This document shows, piece by piece, positions 29,883 through 39,591 of a DNA stretch of 64,000 nt. The first letter of the stretch is position 1; every line of letters begins with the position of its first letter. Under the pieces are notes generated by a model. It was not told the origin of the DNA and made no database searches. It saw nothing but the letters and a program-made list of their open reading frames with translations. The DNA lies in contig NZ_LMSU01000002.1 in the NCBI RefSeq assembly GCF_001429625.1, positions 1 to 64,000 of the forward strand, given 5' to 3'. Made by a program: the position numbers and the translations under genes. This stretch comes from Nocardioides sp. Soil805 (lineage in GTDB: Bacteria > Actinomycetota > Actinomycetes > Propionibacteriales > Nocardioidaceae).

Positions 29883-30460
29883 GGGGCCAGCACCCTCGCG
29901 ATGACCTCCCGCGCCTCGGCGTATAGGTCCTCCTCGCTCACCTCGTCGTCGACCATCGTGTGCCCGCTGAGCACGAAGCCGTGGGCGGCCAGCACCAGCG
30001 AGCGGGCGATCACGGCCGGACGGCCGTCACGGATGGTGCCGCCGGCCTGCCCCGCGCGCACGGCGTCCTCGATCAGGTCGAGGATCAGGTCCTGGGAGCG
30101 GCCGCGGCGGTGCAGCAGGTAGGGCAGGAGCAGCTCCGGGTCGAGCTCGACGATCCGGACGAAGAGCTCGTTGTCGCGCAGGGCGCGGACCGTGGCGAGC
30201 ATCCGGTCGGCGATGTCGAGGTCGGGGTCGCTCGCGGTGACGATCCCGACCCACTCGCGCGTCATCAGGTCCCCGAGCAGCCGGCCCATGTCGGGCCAGG
30301 TGCGGTAGATCGTCATCCGGGAGACGCCGGCCCGGCGGGCGACCTCGGTGAGCGTCGTGCGCCGCCAGCCGACGTCGAGGATGCAGGCCCGGGCCGCGTC
30401 GAGGTAGGCGTCCTGCGGCACGGTGCGCTCTGGAGGGTTGTTGTGACGAAGTGACGTCAT
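29879..30460 (-). CDS. TetR-family repressor
   Basis: 193 residues. N-terminal helix-turn-helix (residues 25-70, TLTEVARRAGVSRMTIYRTWPDMGRLLGDLM) and a helical ligand domain. It leads the glpD operon and is divergent from the AGPS-like gene by 17 bases, so it almost certainly controls both through the operator in that gap. The ligand may be a fatty acid, acyl-CoA or glycerolipid intermediate; this is inference. Confidence 0.93.
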   Translation of the reverse strand: MTSLRHNNPPERTVPQDAYLDAARACILDVGWRRTTLTEVARRAGVSRMTIYRTWPDMGRLLGDLMTREWVGIVTASDPDLDIADRMLATVRALRDNELFVRIVELDPELLLPYLLHRRGRSQDLILDLIEDAVRAGQAGGTIRDGRPAVIARSLVLAAHGFVLSGHTMVDDEVSEEDLYAEAREVIARVLAP

Positions 30461-30477
30461 GTGTCACAGTGTAACGC
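30461..30477. promoter_or_regulatory. Divergent promoter-operator, 17 bp
   Basis: The whole gap between the two start codons. It holds the imperfect inverted repeat TGTCACA-g-TGTAACG, with CACAGT toward the right-hand gene (seven bases before its ATG) and TACACT toward the TetR gene (seven bases before its ATG). Both genes must therefore be leaderless or nearly so, with -10 boxes inside the presumed TetR site. Confidence 0.55.
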
Positions 30478-32061
30478 ATGACGCCCGAGATGCACCCGCT
30501 GCGCTGGGGAGACCCGGCCGCCGCGACGGCCCTGCCCGACGCGGCCCGCGGACTCGTCGAGCTGGCCTTCGGACCCCTCGCCGACGCAGCCGGCGCGGCC
30601 GCCGCCGACACCGCCTCGTCCCTCGCCCCGTCCGCCTTCGACGAGGACCTCCTCGACCGGCTCCGTGCGGTCGTGGGTGCCGACCACGTGCTCACGGACC
30701 CCGCCGTCCGGGCCCTGCACACCCGCGGCAAGTCGACGCCCGACCTGTTGCGGGCCCGCGCCGGCGACCTCACCGACGCCCCGGACGTCGTCGTCCGCCC
30801 TGCCGACCAGGGAGAGGTCGAGGCGCTGCTGGCCGTCGCCGTCGAGCACCGTCTGGCGGTCGTGCCCTTCGGGGGCGGTACGTCGGTCACGGGGGGGCTG
30901 GTCGCGAGGCGGGGGGGCTTCGCCGGGGTCGTCAGCCTCGACCTCGTCCGGCTGGACCGCCTGGTCGCCGTCGACCGCGAGTCGATGACCGCGACGCTCG
31001 AGCCCGGACTGCGCGGACCGCAGGCCGAGGAGCTGCTCGCCGCGCACGGGCTGACGCTCGGCCACTTCCCGCAGTCGTTCGAGTACGCCTCGATCGGGGG
31101 CTTCGCCGCGACCCGGTCCAGCGGCCAGTCGAGCGCGGGCTACGGCCGCTTCGACTCGCTCGTCGTCGGTCTCACCGTCGTGACTCCGTCGGGAGTGCTC
31201 ACCCTCGGCTCGGCCCCGGCCAACGCTGCCGGCCCCGACCTGCGCCAGCTCGTGCTGGGCTCCGAGGGAACCCTCGGCGTCATCACGTCGGTGACCGTCC
31301 GGGTGCGCCGGCTGCCCGCCGTGAAGGTGTACGACGGCTGGCGCTGGCCGTCCTTCGCCGCCGGCTCCGACGCGATGCGGACCCTCGCGCAGGCCGGCCT
31401 GCTGCCCACCGTCATCCGACTCTCCGACGAGAACGAGACCGCGATCAACCTCGCCGACCCCGACTCGATCGGGGCCGGCGGCGACGCGGGCTGCCTCATG
31501 GTCGTGGGCCACGAGGGCGAGCCCGACGCGGTCGCGGCCAAGCGTGCCGCCGTCGCCGCCGTCCTCACCGGCCTCGGTGGGACCGACCTGGGGGAGGAGC
31601 CGGGCCGGGCGTGGGCGCACGGCCGCTTCCACGCGCCGTACCTCCGGGACTCGCTGCTCGACGTCGGGGTGCTGGTCGAGACCCTGGAGACGGCGACCTT
31701 CTGGTCGAACCGGCAGCGGCTGTACGACGCGGTCCGCGACGCGCTGGTCGGCTCGCTCGGGGAGGGGGCGCTGGTGCTGTGCCACGTGTCCCACGTCTAC
31801 GAGACGGGCTGCTCGCTCTACTTCACGGTCGCCGCCCGCCAGGGCGAGGACCCGCTGGCCCGGTGGGCGGCCGCGAAGGTCGCGGCCAGCGACGCGATGA
31901 TCGCGGCCGGTGCGACGATCACCCACCACCACGCGGTCGGCACCGACCACAAGCCGTGGCTGGCGCGGGAGATCGGCCCGGTCGGGGTGCAGGTGCTGCG
32001 GGCGGTCAAGGAGTCGCTCGACCCCACCGGCGTGCTCAACCCCGGGGTGCTCATCCCGTGA
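30478..32061 (+). CDS. FAD-binding oxidase, AGPS-like
   Basis: 527 residues. VAO/FAD-linked oxidase type: PFGGGTSVTGGL (FAD PP-loop, near 138), SIGGFAATRSSGQSSAGYG, GSEGTLGVITSVTV, and the C-terminal HHHAVGTDHKPWL with YETGCSLYFT. This is the pattern of alkyldihydroxyacetonephosphate synthases, which make the ether bond of ether lipids. Bacterial homologues also act on other substrates, so ether-lipid synthesis is a possibility only. Overlaps the DagK-like gene by four bases. Confidence 0.88.
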   Translation: MTPEMHPLRWGDPAAATALPDAARGLVELAFGPLADAAGAAAADTASSLAPSAFDEDLLDRLRAVVGADHVLTDPAVRALHTRGKSTPDLLRARAGDLTDAPDVVVRPADQGEVEALLAVAVEHRLAVVPFGGGTSVTGGLVARRGGFAGVVSLDLVRLDRLVAVDRESMTATLEPGLRGPQAEELLAAHGLTLGHFPQSFEYASIGGFAATRSSGQSSAGYGRFDSLVVGLTVVTPSGVLTLGSAPANAAGPDLRQLVLGSEGTLGVITSVTVRVRRLPAVKVYDGWRWPSFAAGSDAMRTLAQAGLLPTVIRLSDENETAINLADPDSIGAGGDAGCLMVVGHEGEPDAVAAKRAAVAAVLTGLGGTDLGEEPGRAWAHGRFHAPYLRDSLLDVGVLVETLETATFWSNRQRLYDAVRDALVGSLGEGALVLCHVSHVYETGCSLYFTVAARQGEDPLARWAAAKVAASDAMIAAGATITHHHAVGTDHKPWLAREIGPVGVQVLRAVKESLDPTGVLNPGVLIP

Positions 32062-32963
32062 GCACCTCCTTCTCCTTCCTCGTCAATCCCGCCTCCGGCG
32101 GCGGGGCGGCCCCGGGAGCCGTGGTCCCGGTGGCCCGCCGCCTGCGCGACGCGGGGGCGACGGTCGAGGTGACGTACTCGCCCGGCCCGCAGGCCATCCA
32201 CGACCTGGTCGCGGCGGCCGTCGGCCGCGGTGACGTGGTGGTCTCCGTGGGCGGCGACGGCATGCTGTCCTCACTGGCCGGCGAGGTGGCGCGGCTCGGC
32301 GGGACGCTGGGGATCGTGCCGGCGGGCCGGGGCAACGACTTCGCCCGGATGCTCGGGCTGCCCGACGACCCTCTCGCGCAAGCCGACGTGCTGCTCGCCG
32401 GGTCGACGCGCCGTGTCGACCTGGTCTCCTGGTCGGTCGCCGGGTGCTCGCGCGTGGTCGCCGGCTCGGTCTACGCAGGCGTCGACGCCCGGGCCGCCGA
32501 GCTCGTGGACCGGCTCCGCGGCCTGCCCGGCCCGGTGCAGTACCCGTGCGCCGCGGTGCGCGCCCTCGCGGCGTACCGGCCGGCGCGCTACCGCGTCGTG
32601 GTCGACGGCGTGGTCGGCGAGTACGACGCCGCGACCGTCGTGGTGGCCAACTCGCGGTACTACGGCCAGGGGATGGCGATCGCGCCGGCCGCGCGGCTCG
32701 AGGACGGTCTGCTCGACGTGGTCGTGGTCGGGGCGGCGTCCAAGCGGGCGCTGATCCGGTCGTTCCCGAAGGTGTACGACGGCCGGCACGTCGCCCTGCC
32801 CGAGGTCACCGTGCTCACCGGGGCGCGCGTCGAGCTGTCGGCGGATGCGCGGGTGCCCGTGCCGGTCGGCGGGGACGGTGAGCCGCTCGGCGTACTGCCT
32901 CCGCTCTCCGCGCCGCCCGCCGAGGTGGCCGTGGTCCCCGGCGCGCTCACCGTCCTCGCCTGA
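32058..32963 (+). CDS. Diacylglycerol/lipid kinase (DagK/YegS family)
   Basis: 301 residues, GTG start overlapping the previous stop (GTGA). FLVNPASGGG at the N-terminus, the nucleotide motif VVSVGGDGML (near 60) and GTLGIVPAGRGNDFARML define the family, which phosphorylates diacylglycerol or other lipids. With GlpD and the AGPS-like enzyme it forms a glycerolipid module under one TetR repressor. A tandem repeat array begins right after the stop. Confidence 0.92.
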   Translation: MSTSFSFLVNPASGGGAAPGAVVPVARRLRDAGATVEVTYSPGPQAIHDLVAAAVGRGDVVVSVGGDGMLSSLAGEVARLGGTLGIVPAGRGNDFARMLGLPDDPLAQADVLLAGSTRRVDLVSWSVAGCSRVVAGSVYAGVDARAAELVDRLRGLPGPVQYPCAAVRALAAYRPARYRVVVDGVVGEYDAATVVVANSRYYGQGMAIAPAARLEDGLLDVVVVGAASKRALIRSFPKVYDGRHVALPEVTVLTGARVELSADARVPVPVGGDGEPLGVLPPLSAPPAEVAVVPGALTVLA

Positions 32964-33155
32964 CCACCGAGAGGGCACTTTCGTGCGCGTAGATTGCGCC
33001 GACCGGGCACTTCCTGGCACTTCGGACCCGCCGACCGGGCACTTCCTGGCACTTCGGACCCGCCGACCGGGCACTTCCTGACACTTCGGACCCGCCGACC
33101 TCCCCCGTTTCGTGCGCGTGGATCGCGTAGACCTCCCCCGTTTCGTGCAGTACGC
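32964..33155 (+). repeat. 32 bp 3'-end tandem repeat, locus B (mosaic, 6 units)
   Basis: Starts directly after the DagK-like stop. Three central units (32999-33094) are nearly identical, 32 bases each, CCGACCGGGCACTTCCTGGC then ACTTCGGACCCG. Outer units keep the CCGA start but use a second 3' part, TTTCGTGCGCGTGGATCGCG. The units look like exchangeable modules. Sense is that of the upstream gene. Confidence 0.85.
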
Positions 33156-33171
33156 CGGAGGGTTGCGGCGG

Positions 33172-33597
33172 TCAGGCCATCCCACGAAGTCGTGTGGCCA
33201 CGGCGCTCAAGGACTCCGGCTCGACTGACTGAGGAGTCCACGGTGGCGTGAGGGCGTCGCCGTCGTGCCGCGGCACCACGTGCACGTGCAGGTGGAAGAC
33301 GTCCTGCCAGCCGGCACGCCGGTTGGCCTGCATGACGGTCAGTCCGTCGGGGGCCAGAGCCCGATCGATGATGCGAGCCACCGTCCTCACGCTTCGCATG
33401 ACCGTGGACGCCGTGTCGGCGTCCACGTCGAGGAGGTCGTCGGCGTGGGCCTTCGGGATGACGAGCGTGTGCCCGTCAGCTGCTGGGTTGATGTCCAGGA
33501 AGGCCAGGGTGTGCTCGTCCTCGAACACCGTGTGAGCGGGGACGTCGCCGGTCGCGACGGCACAGAACAGGCAGCGGTCGGTGGGGTCCGTGCTCAT
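33172..33597 (-). CDS. HIT-family nucleotide hydrolase
   Basis: 141 residues. Zinc-binding Cys pair CLFC near residue 9 and the histidine triad HLHVHVVPR near residue 105. Such Hint-type proteins hydrolyse nucleotide phosphoramidates or act on nucleotidyl compounds. GGAGGAACG precedes the ATG. Downstream of pirin on the same strand, separated by the repeat array of locus C. Confidence 0.94.
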   Translation of the reverse strand: MSTDPTDRCLFCAVATGDVPAHTVFEDEHTLAFLDINPAADGHTLVIPKAHADDLLDVDADTASTVMRSVRTVARIIDRALAPDGLTVMQANRRAGWQDVFHLHVHVVPRHDGDALTPPWTPQSVEPESLSAVATRLRGMA

Positions 33598-33639
33598 CGT
33601 TCCTCCGTGATGGGCGATGGATGCTCTCGAGCATCATCC

Positions 33640-33744
33640 CGTCGGCGGGAGTCTGGTGTCAGGAAGTGCCCGATCGGCGGGTGTCAGGTGTCAGGAAGCG
33701 CCCGGTCGGCGGGTGTCAGGTGTCAGGAAGCGCCCGGTCGGCGG
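33640..33744 (-). repeat. 32 bp 3'-end tandem repeat, locus C (3-4 units)
   Basis: Read on the minus strand the units are CGCCGACCGGGCGCTTCCTG then ACACCTGACACC, 32 bases each, the last one degenerate. The first unit is coding: it specifies the final RRPGAS of the pirin and its TGA stop. Sense is again that of the upstream gene. Confidence 0.85.
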
Positions 33745-34421
33745 AAGGACCAGACCAGCAGGTCGGTGTGGTCGAGCGCGGTGACGGTCCGCCCGGGCTC
33801 GTCGACGACCTGGGCCGCGTCGCCCTCGGACAGGCGTGGGCCCGCGGCGAGCTGGACGGCGCCGGTGGCGGCGAAGACGTGCAGCCGGGGCGCATCGGGG
33901 AGCGCGACGGTCTCACCGGGAGCGAGGCGGGCCACCCGCAGGGCCGCGCCCGCCGTACGTATCGGGAGGCCGCCCGCCCCCGCGACCGGCACCAGGCCGG
34001 AGACGGCGAGGTCCACCGCCCGCTCGTGGTGCACCGGCGCGCCACCGGGTGAGTCGGGGCGCACCCACGACTGCACGAAGCGCGTCGGACCCGAGGCGGG
34101 GTCGGCCACCTCGGCGTGCCGGATGCCCGACCCGGCGCTCATCGCCTGCACCGAGCCGGGGCCGATCGGGGAGGTGTGACCGGTGGAGTCGGTGTGCAGC
34201 AGCACCCCGGACAGCACCCAGGTGACGATCTCGAGGTCGCTGTGCGGATGGTCGGGATAGCCGCCGCCGGGCTGGAGCAGGTCGTCGTTGTGGCACACCA
34301 GCGGGCCGAAGCCGAGCAGGGCCGGGTCGTAGTGCGGGCCGAACGAGAAGGAGTGCCGCGTCACGCGGTCCGCCTCGTGGGTGGAGAACCTCGTGGATCC
34401 GGCGTACAGGGTCACGGCCAT
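33723..34421 (-). CDS. Pirin-family cupin protein
   Basis: 232 residues. N-terminal cupin with metal-binding HPHSDLEIVTWVLSG and IRHAEV; a degenerate second cupin follows. Pirins are metal-binding proteins, some of which oxidise quercetin or modulate metabolic enzymes. The C-terminal RRPGAS is encoded by the tandem repeat and is unlikely to be ancestral. Divergent from the GH1 gene, 17 bases apart. Confidence 0.92.
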   Translation of the reverse strand: MAVTLYAGSTRFSTHEADRVTRHSFSFGPHYDPALLGFGPLVCHNDDLLQPGGGYPDHPHSDLEIVTWVLSGVLLHTDSTGHTSPIGPGSVQAMSAGSGIRHAEVADPASGPTRFVQSWVRPDSPGGAPVHHERAVDLAVSGLVPVAGAGGLPIRTAGAALRVARLAPGETVALPDAPRLHVFAATGAVQLAAGPRLSEGDAAQVVDEPGRTVTALDHTDLLVWSFRRPGAS

Positions 34422-34426
34422 GCCGA

Positions 34427-34432
34427 TATCTT
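34427..34432 (+). promoter_or_regulatory. Leaderless -10 box of GH1 gene
   Basis: TATCTT six bases before the GTG at 34439. It lies inside the 17-base gap to the divergent pirin start, so both promoters overlap coding DNA. Confidence 0.45.
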
Positions 34433-34438
34433 CGCAAC

Positions 34439-35803
<1,365 letters not shown>

Positions 35804-35813
35804 GGTGCGACGC

Positions 35814-36854
35814 ATGTCGAGTCGCCGGGTCGTGTACGTGGTCGGGTCGGGCCGCAGCGGCACCAGCACGATGAGCGGCACCCTCCAGACGCTGGGGCTG
35901 CACGTGCCGCAGCCCGAGGTCGCCGCCGACGCCACCAACCCCAAGGGCTTCGGCGAGCCGCAGTGGGTCGTCGACCTGCACACCGAGCTCCTCGCCCGCA
36001 GCAACGTCCAGGTCTCCGACGCCCGCCCACGGGCGTGGCTGGACGCCGGCCGGCTCAGCGGTGACCACGCCACCCGCGAGCGGGTCACCGCCTGGCTGGA
36101 GTCGCAGCTCGCCGAGCATGACGAGCTGGTCGTCAAGGACCCGCGTGCCGCATGGTTCCTCGGGCTGTGGCGCGCGTGCGCCGACCGCTGCGACGCCACG
36201 TCGTCGTACATCACCATGCTGCGGCCGGTGACCGAGGTGGTCGGCAGCAAGAAGCAGTACTACGACCAGCGCCAGGGCGACGTCACCCGCACGGCCGCCT
36301 GGGTCAACATGATGCTGCACACCGAGCGCGCGACCCGCGGCGAGCAGCGTCGCTTCGTCCGGTACGCCGACCTGCTCGCCGACTGGACCCAGCCCGTCTT
36401 CGCGATCGGCGAGGCCTTCGACCTGCACGCGGTCAAGACCGCGATGGCCAACGACATCGCGCAGGTCCACAAGTTCATCGACCCCTCGCTGCGCCGGGTC
36501 ACGCTGACCTGGGACGACGTGCAGGTGCCCGTCGCGCTCCGCGAGCTCGCCCAGGAGACGTGGGAGGTGCTCGACGGCCTCGCCGACGAGGGCGGCGACA
36601 CCGCCAAGGCCCACGAGGCCAGCGACCAGCTCCGGGTGGCCTACGGCGAGATGTACGCCGACGCCGAGGCGTTCGCGCACTCCACGACCCTGGCCCAGCG
36701 GCGTACGGCCGCAGCCGAGGCCCGCCGCCCGGCGCAGGCCGGCCCGGCCGAGGGCACCCGCAGCGTCGCCGACCGGGTGCCGCACTCGGTGCGCGCGATC
36801 GTGCCGGAGGGCGCCCGCCGCGGCCTCCGCAAGGCCCTGCGCCGGGAGCGCTGA
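35814..36854 (+). CDS. Sulfotransferase-like P-loop protein
   Basis: 346 residues. VYVVGSGRSGTSTMSGTLQ near the N-terminus is the 5'-phosphosulfate-binding loop of PAPS-dependent sulfotransferases, and VVKDPRAAWF resembles the 3'-phosphate site. The C-terminus is basic (RRGLRKALRRER). Probably adds sulfate to a glycan made by the three glycosyltransferases that follow; the acceptor is unknown. First gene of the operon. ATG 35814 is used; a GTG three codons upstream is possible. Confidence 0.85.
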   Translation: MSSRRVVYVVGSGRSGTSTMSGTLQTLGLHVPQPEVAADATNPKGFGEPQWVVDLHTELLARSNVQVSDARPRAWLDAGRLSGDHATRERVTAWLESQLAEHDELVVKDPRAAWFLGLWRACADRCDATSSYITMLRPVTEVVGSKKQYYDQRQGDVTRTAAWVNMMLHTERATRGEQRRFVRYADLLADWTQPVFAIGEAFDLHAVKTAMANDIAQVHKFIDPSLRRVTLTWDDVQVPVALRELAQETWEVLDGLADEGGDTAKAHEASDQLRVAYGEMYADAEAFAHSTTLAQRRTAAAEARRPAQAGPAEGTRSVADRVPHSVRAIVPEGARRGLRKALRRER

Positions 36855-36862
36855 GGACGCCG

Positions 36863-37831
36863 GTGGCACCCCACATCTCGGACATCCCCTCGCTGGAAGG
36901 GCTCCCCGACTACGACGTGACGTGGCCCTGGTCGCGCGGGGAGCGCCTCGCGCCCGGCCTCACCTGTGTCTTCCGGGTGCGCAACGAGGCCCGCAACCTG
37001 CCGTGGGTGCTGCCGCCCATCCTCTCGGCGGTCCAGCACGTGCTGCTGGTCGACAACGGTTCGACCGACGGCACGCTGGAGGTCGCGGAGGCGATCGCCG
37101 CCGAGTGCGGCGCCGGCGACCGCTTCACCGGGCTCACCTACCCGCACGCCGTGGCCCGCGCCGGTGGCGAGCACCTCGCCACCCCCGCCACCTCGGTGCA
37201 CTCGCTGACGCACTTCTACAACTGGTGCTTCAGCCACGTGCGGACGTCGTACTCGATGAAGTGGGACGGCGACATGGTGCTCACGCCCGAGGGCGCCGGC
37301 ATCCTGCGCGACCTGGCCTGGCAGCTGGAGACCACGCAGACCATCGTGTCCATGCCGCGGCACCCGCTGACCGTGGTCGACGAGCGCACCGGCTGGCTGG
37401 ACCTGTCGCTGCGCTTCCTCGAGCCGTGGGTCTATCCCATGGGTCCGGACTTCACCTTCGTGAAGGCCTTCGACTGGGAGCTGCGCGAGTATCCCGCCGG
37501 GGTCGAGCGGCTCGTCCTCCAGCAGGGCCTGTGCGTCGAGGTCAAGTGGCTCGACGCCGACGAGTACGCCCACTGGCGCACCGAGGGAGTCGACTTCACC
37601 CACACCCGGCTCTACCGCAAGCTGCGCGAGTTCGAGGTGGACGAGGCCATCCGCGCGGGCCGCGCCGAGTCCCTGGGCGGCCTCGTGCGCGTCGACGCAC
37701 CCGAAGGCGTCCACATCATCGACCACGTCACCCGCACCTGGTTGCGCCAGCAGCCCCGACCGCTGGTCACCCACAGCCTCCCCGCCTCGTTGCGGGAACG
37801 CACCCCGCGCGAGCAGGAGGTCCAGCGATGA
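36863..37831 (+). CDS. Glycosyltransferase family 2-like protein
   Basis: 322 residues, GTG start with GAGGA just upstream, eight bases after the sulfotransferase stop. CVFRVRNEARNLPWVL, VDNGSTDGT and KWDGDMVL (DxD-like) are GT2 signatures. No membrane segment; probably a cytoplasmic, membrane-associated transferase. Its end overlaps the next start by four bases. Confidence 0.87.
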   Translation: MAPHISDIPSLEGLPDYDVTWPWSRGERLAPGLTCVFRVRNEARNLPWVLPPILSAVQHVLLVDNGSTDGTLEVAEAIAAECGAGDRFTGLTYPHAVARAGGEHLATPATSVHSLTHFYNWCFSHVRTSYSMKWDGDMVLTPEGAGILRDLAWQLETTQTIVSMPRHPLTVVDERTGWLDLSLRFLEPWVYPMGPDFTFVKAFDWELREYPAGVERLVLQQGLCVEVKWLDADEYAHWRTEGVDFTHTRLYRKLREFEVDEAIRAGRAESLGGLVRVDAPEGVHIIDHVTRTWLRQQPRPLVTHSLPASLRERTPREQEVQR

Positions 37832-39591
37832 GCGTGTCCTTCTCCGGTCATCCCCTCGACGGCTTCACCTCCCCCGAACCCCTCCTGGTCATCGGTGACG
37901 ACGCGTCCGCCGCCGACCTGGCACCGGCCGGTGCCACGTTCACGACCATGGCAGGCACCACCGACATCGGCCGCGGGTGGAAGTCGGTCCTGTGGATGAC
38001 CGCCGACCGCGCCTCCCTGCGCCGGCTCGCCTCGACGATCAGCCGGGTCGGCCAGACCCGCGTCGTCGCGCTCTGGCTCACCGACGCGACCGAGCCCCTC
38101 GTCCTCGTCCCGCGTCCCGAGTGGCCCCCGCTCACGTCGCTGATGGCCCGCGAGGCCGGGCGTGGTGTGCTCACCGTGCTGCGCTTCGCCCAGCCGATCG
38201 GCGCCCACGTGGTGCTCACCGAGCTCGCCCGCCAGGCCGTCCCGGGCGTCGACACCGGCCACGGGGGAGTCGTCGTGGCCTACGTCGGTCGCGAGCCCGC
38301 CGCGGGCCTCGACGTGCGCGCCCAGCTCTACGGCGCCGCGGCCGAGGCGGCCGACGAGGAGGTCGTGGTCCCCGCCGACGTGGTGGTCACGGGTTTCGAG
38401 GCTCGCTCCGCTCGCACCTCAACCACCGAGACGACGGGCGTCCCGGTGCACCCCGTCATCGACCGTGCGCCGACCGTCGTCACGGACCCCGGCCTCGAGC
38501 CCGTCGACGAGATGGTGGTCAACCCGCGCGGCTGGAGGAAGGAGTGGACCGAGCCGGTCCGCGACCTCGCCCCCGACCAGCAGGTGACCGAGGCCGCGAT
38601 CCACGCGCTGCGCGACGTCCAGGGACTCCGCGTCGACCTCGCCACCGCGGACCCGGGGACGGTCGTCCACCTGGCCGCCGCCGGCGTACCGCTCCTCGCC
38701 ACCGGCACCCAGCCCGCGTTCGGCGAGAGCCTGCAGCAAGCACTGCGAGAACAGCCCGACCTCGACGACGCCTTGGCCCGAGAGGAGCACAGCGTCACCG
38801 TGCGGCGCGCGGCCCTGCTCGAGCACTCGACCGTCGCGTGGCGCGCGCGGCTCGCGGCCCGCGCCGGCGTCCGCCACGTCGCGCGGCCGCAGGTGAGCGT
38901 CCTGCTGACCACCATGCGCCCCCACCAGCTCGACTTCGCCCTGCGCCAGCTCGCCCGCCAGCGCGACGCCGACTTCGAGCTCGTCCTGGCCACCCACGGG
39001 TGGGAGGCCGACGAGGCGCAGGTGCGCGCCGCCCTGCCCGGTCGCGACGTCGTCCTCGTCCCGCGCAGCGAGGACACGTTCTTCGGCGACGTGCTCAACG
39101 ACGCCTACGAGGCCGCGTCCGGCGACGTGCTGCTCAAGGTCGACGACGACGACTGGTACGGCCCGCACGCAGTCGTCGACCTGCTGCTCGCCCGTCGCTT
39201 CAGCGGCGCCGACGTGGTCGGGATGCCCAGCGAGTTCGTGTACCTCGCCGAGCTCGGGATCACCACCCGGCGCAACCACCCGACCGAGATCTTCAACCGC
39301 TTCGTCGCCGGCGGCACGATCATGGCCGACCGCGACGTGGTGCGCAGCGTGGGCGGCTTCCGTCCCGTACGCCGCTTCGTCGACGCCCAGCTCCTCAGCG
39401 GCATCGAGGCGGCCGGCGGCCGGATCTACCGCACTCACGGCCTCGGCTACGTGCTGCGCCGGCTCGCCAGCGGCCACCACACGTGGCAGGTCGAGGCCGA
39501 CTCCTTCCGCAAGGAGGGCATCGTGGACCGGGAGTGGGACGGCTTCCGGCCCAGCCGCGAGCTCGAGGTCGACGAGCGGGACCTGCCATGA
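37828..39591 (+). CDS. GT2 glycosyltransferase with N-terminal domain and repeat insert
   Basis: 587 residues. The C-terminal half (about 350-580) is a GT2 domain: VSVLLTTMRPHQLDFALRQL, LNDAYEAASGDVLLKVDDDDWY with the metal-binding acidic cluster. The N-terminal half has no clear family and may bind a partner or acceptor. Between the two, residues about 189-200 (GFEARSARTSTT) are encoded by a 36-bp palindromic repeat inserted in frame. ATGA overlaps at both ends of the gene show coupled translation in the operon. Confidence 0.87.
   Translation: MSVSFSGHPLDGFTSPEPLLVIGDDASAADLAPAGATFTTMAGTTDIGRGWKSVLWMTADRASLRRLASTISRVGQTRVVALWLTDATEPLVLVPRPEWPPLTSLMAREAGRGVLTVLRFAQPIGAHVVLTELARQAVPGVDTGHGGVVVAYVGREPAAGLDVRAQLYGAAAEAADEEVVVPADVVVTGFEARSARTSTTETTGVPVHPVIDRAPTVVTDPGLEPVDEMVVNPRGWRKEWTEPVRDLAPDQQVTEAAIHALRDVQGLRVDLATADPGTVVHLAAAGVPLLATGTQPAFGESLQQALREQPDLDDALAREEHSVTVRRAALLEHSTVAWRARLAARAGVRHVARPQVSVLLTTMRPHQLDFALRQLARQRDADFELVLATHGWEADEAQVRAALPGRDVVLVPRSEDTFFGDVLNDAYEAASGDVLLKVDDDDWYGPHAVVDLLLARRFSGADVVGMPSEFVYLAELGITTRRNHPTEIFNRFVAGGTIMADRDVVRSVGGFRPVRRFVDAQLLSGIEAAGGRIYRTHGLGYVLRRLASGHHTWQVEADSFRKEGIVDREWDGFRPSRELEVDERDLP
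38392..38427 (+). repeat. In-frame 36-bp palindromic repeat in GT gene
   Basis: Starts GGTTTCGAGGCTCGCTCCGC and ends CACCTCAACCACC. This imperfect palindrome resembles a short repeat I recall as common between genes in Nocardioides-like genomes. It is exactly 12 codons long and encodes a linker without breaking the frame. Confidence 0.6.

Noticed and set aside
26871-30122. Long plus-strand frame across the dehydrogenase and glpD
   Set aside because: Shadow of two real genes on different strands; the translation has no family and crosses their 3' ends.
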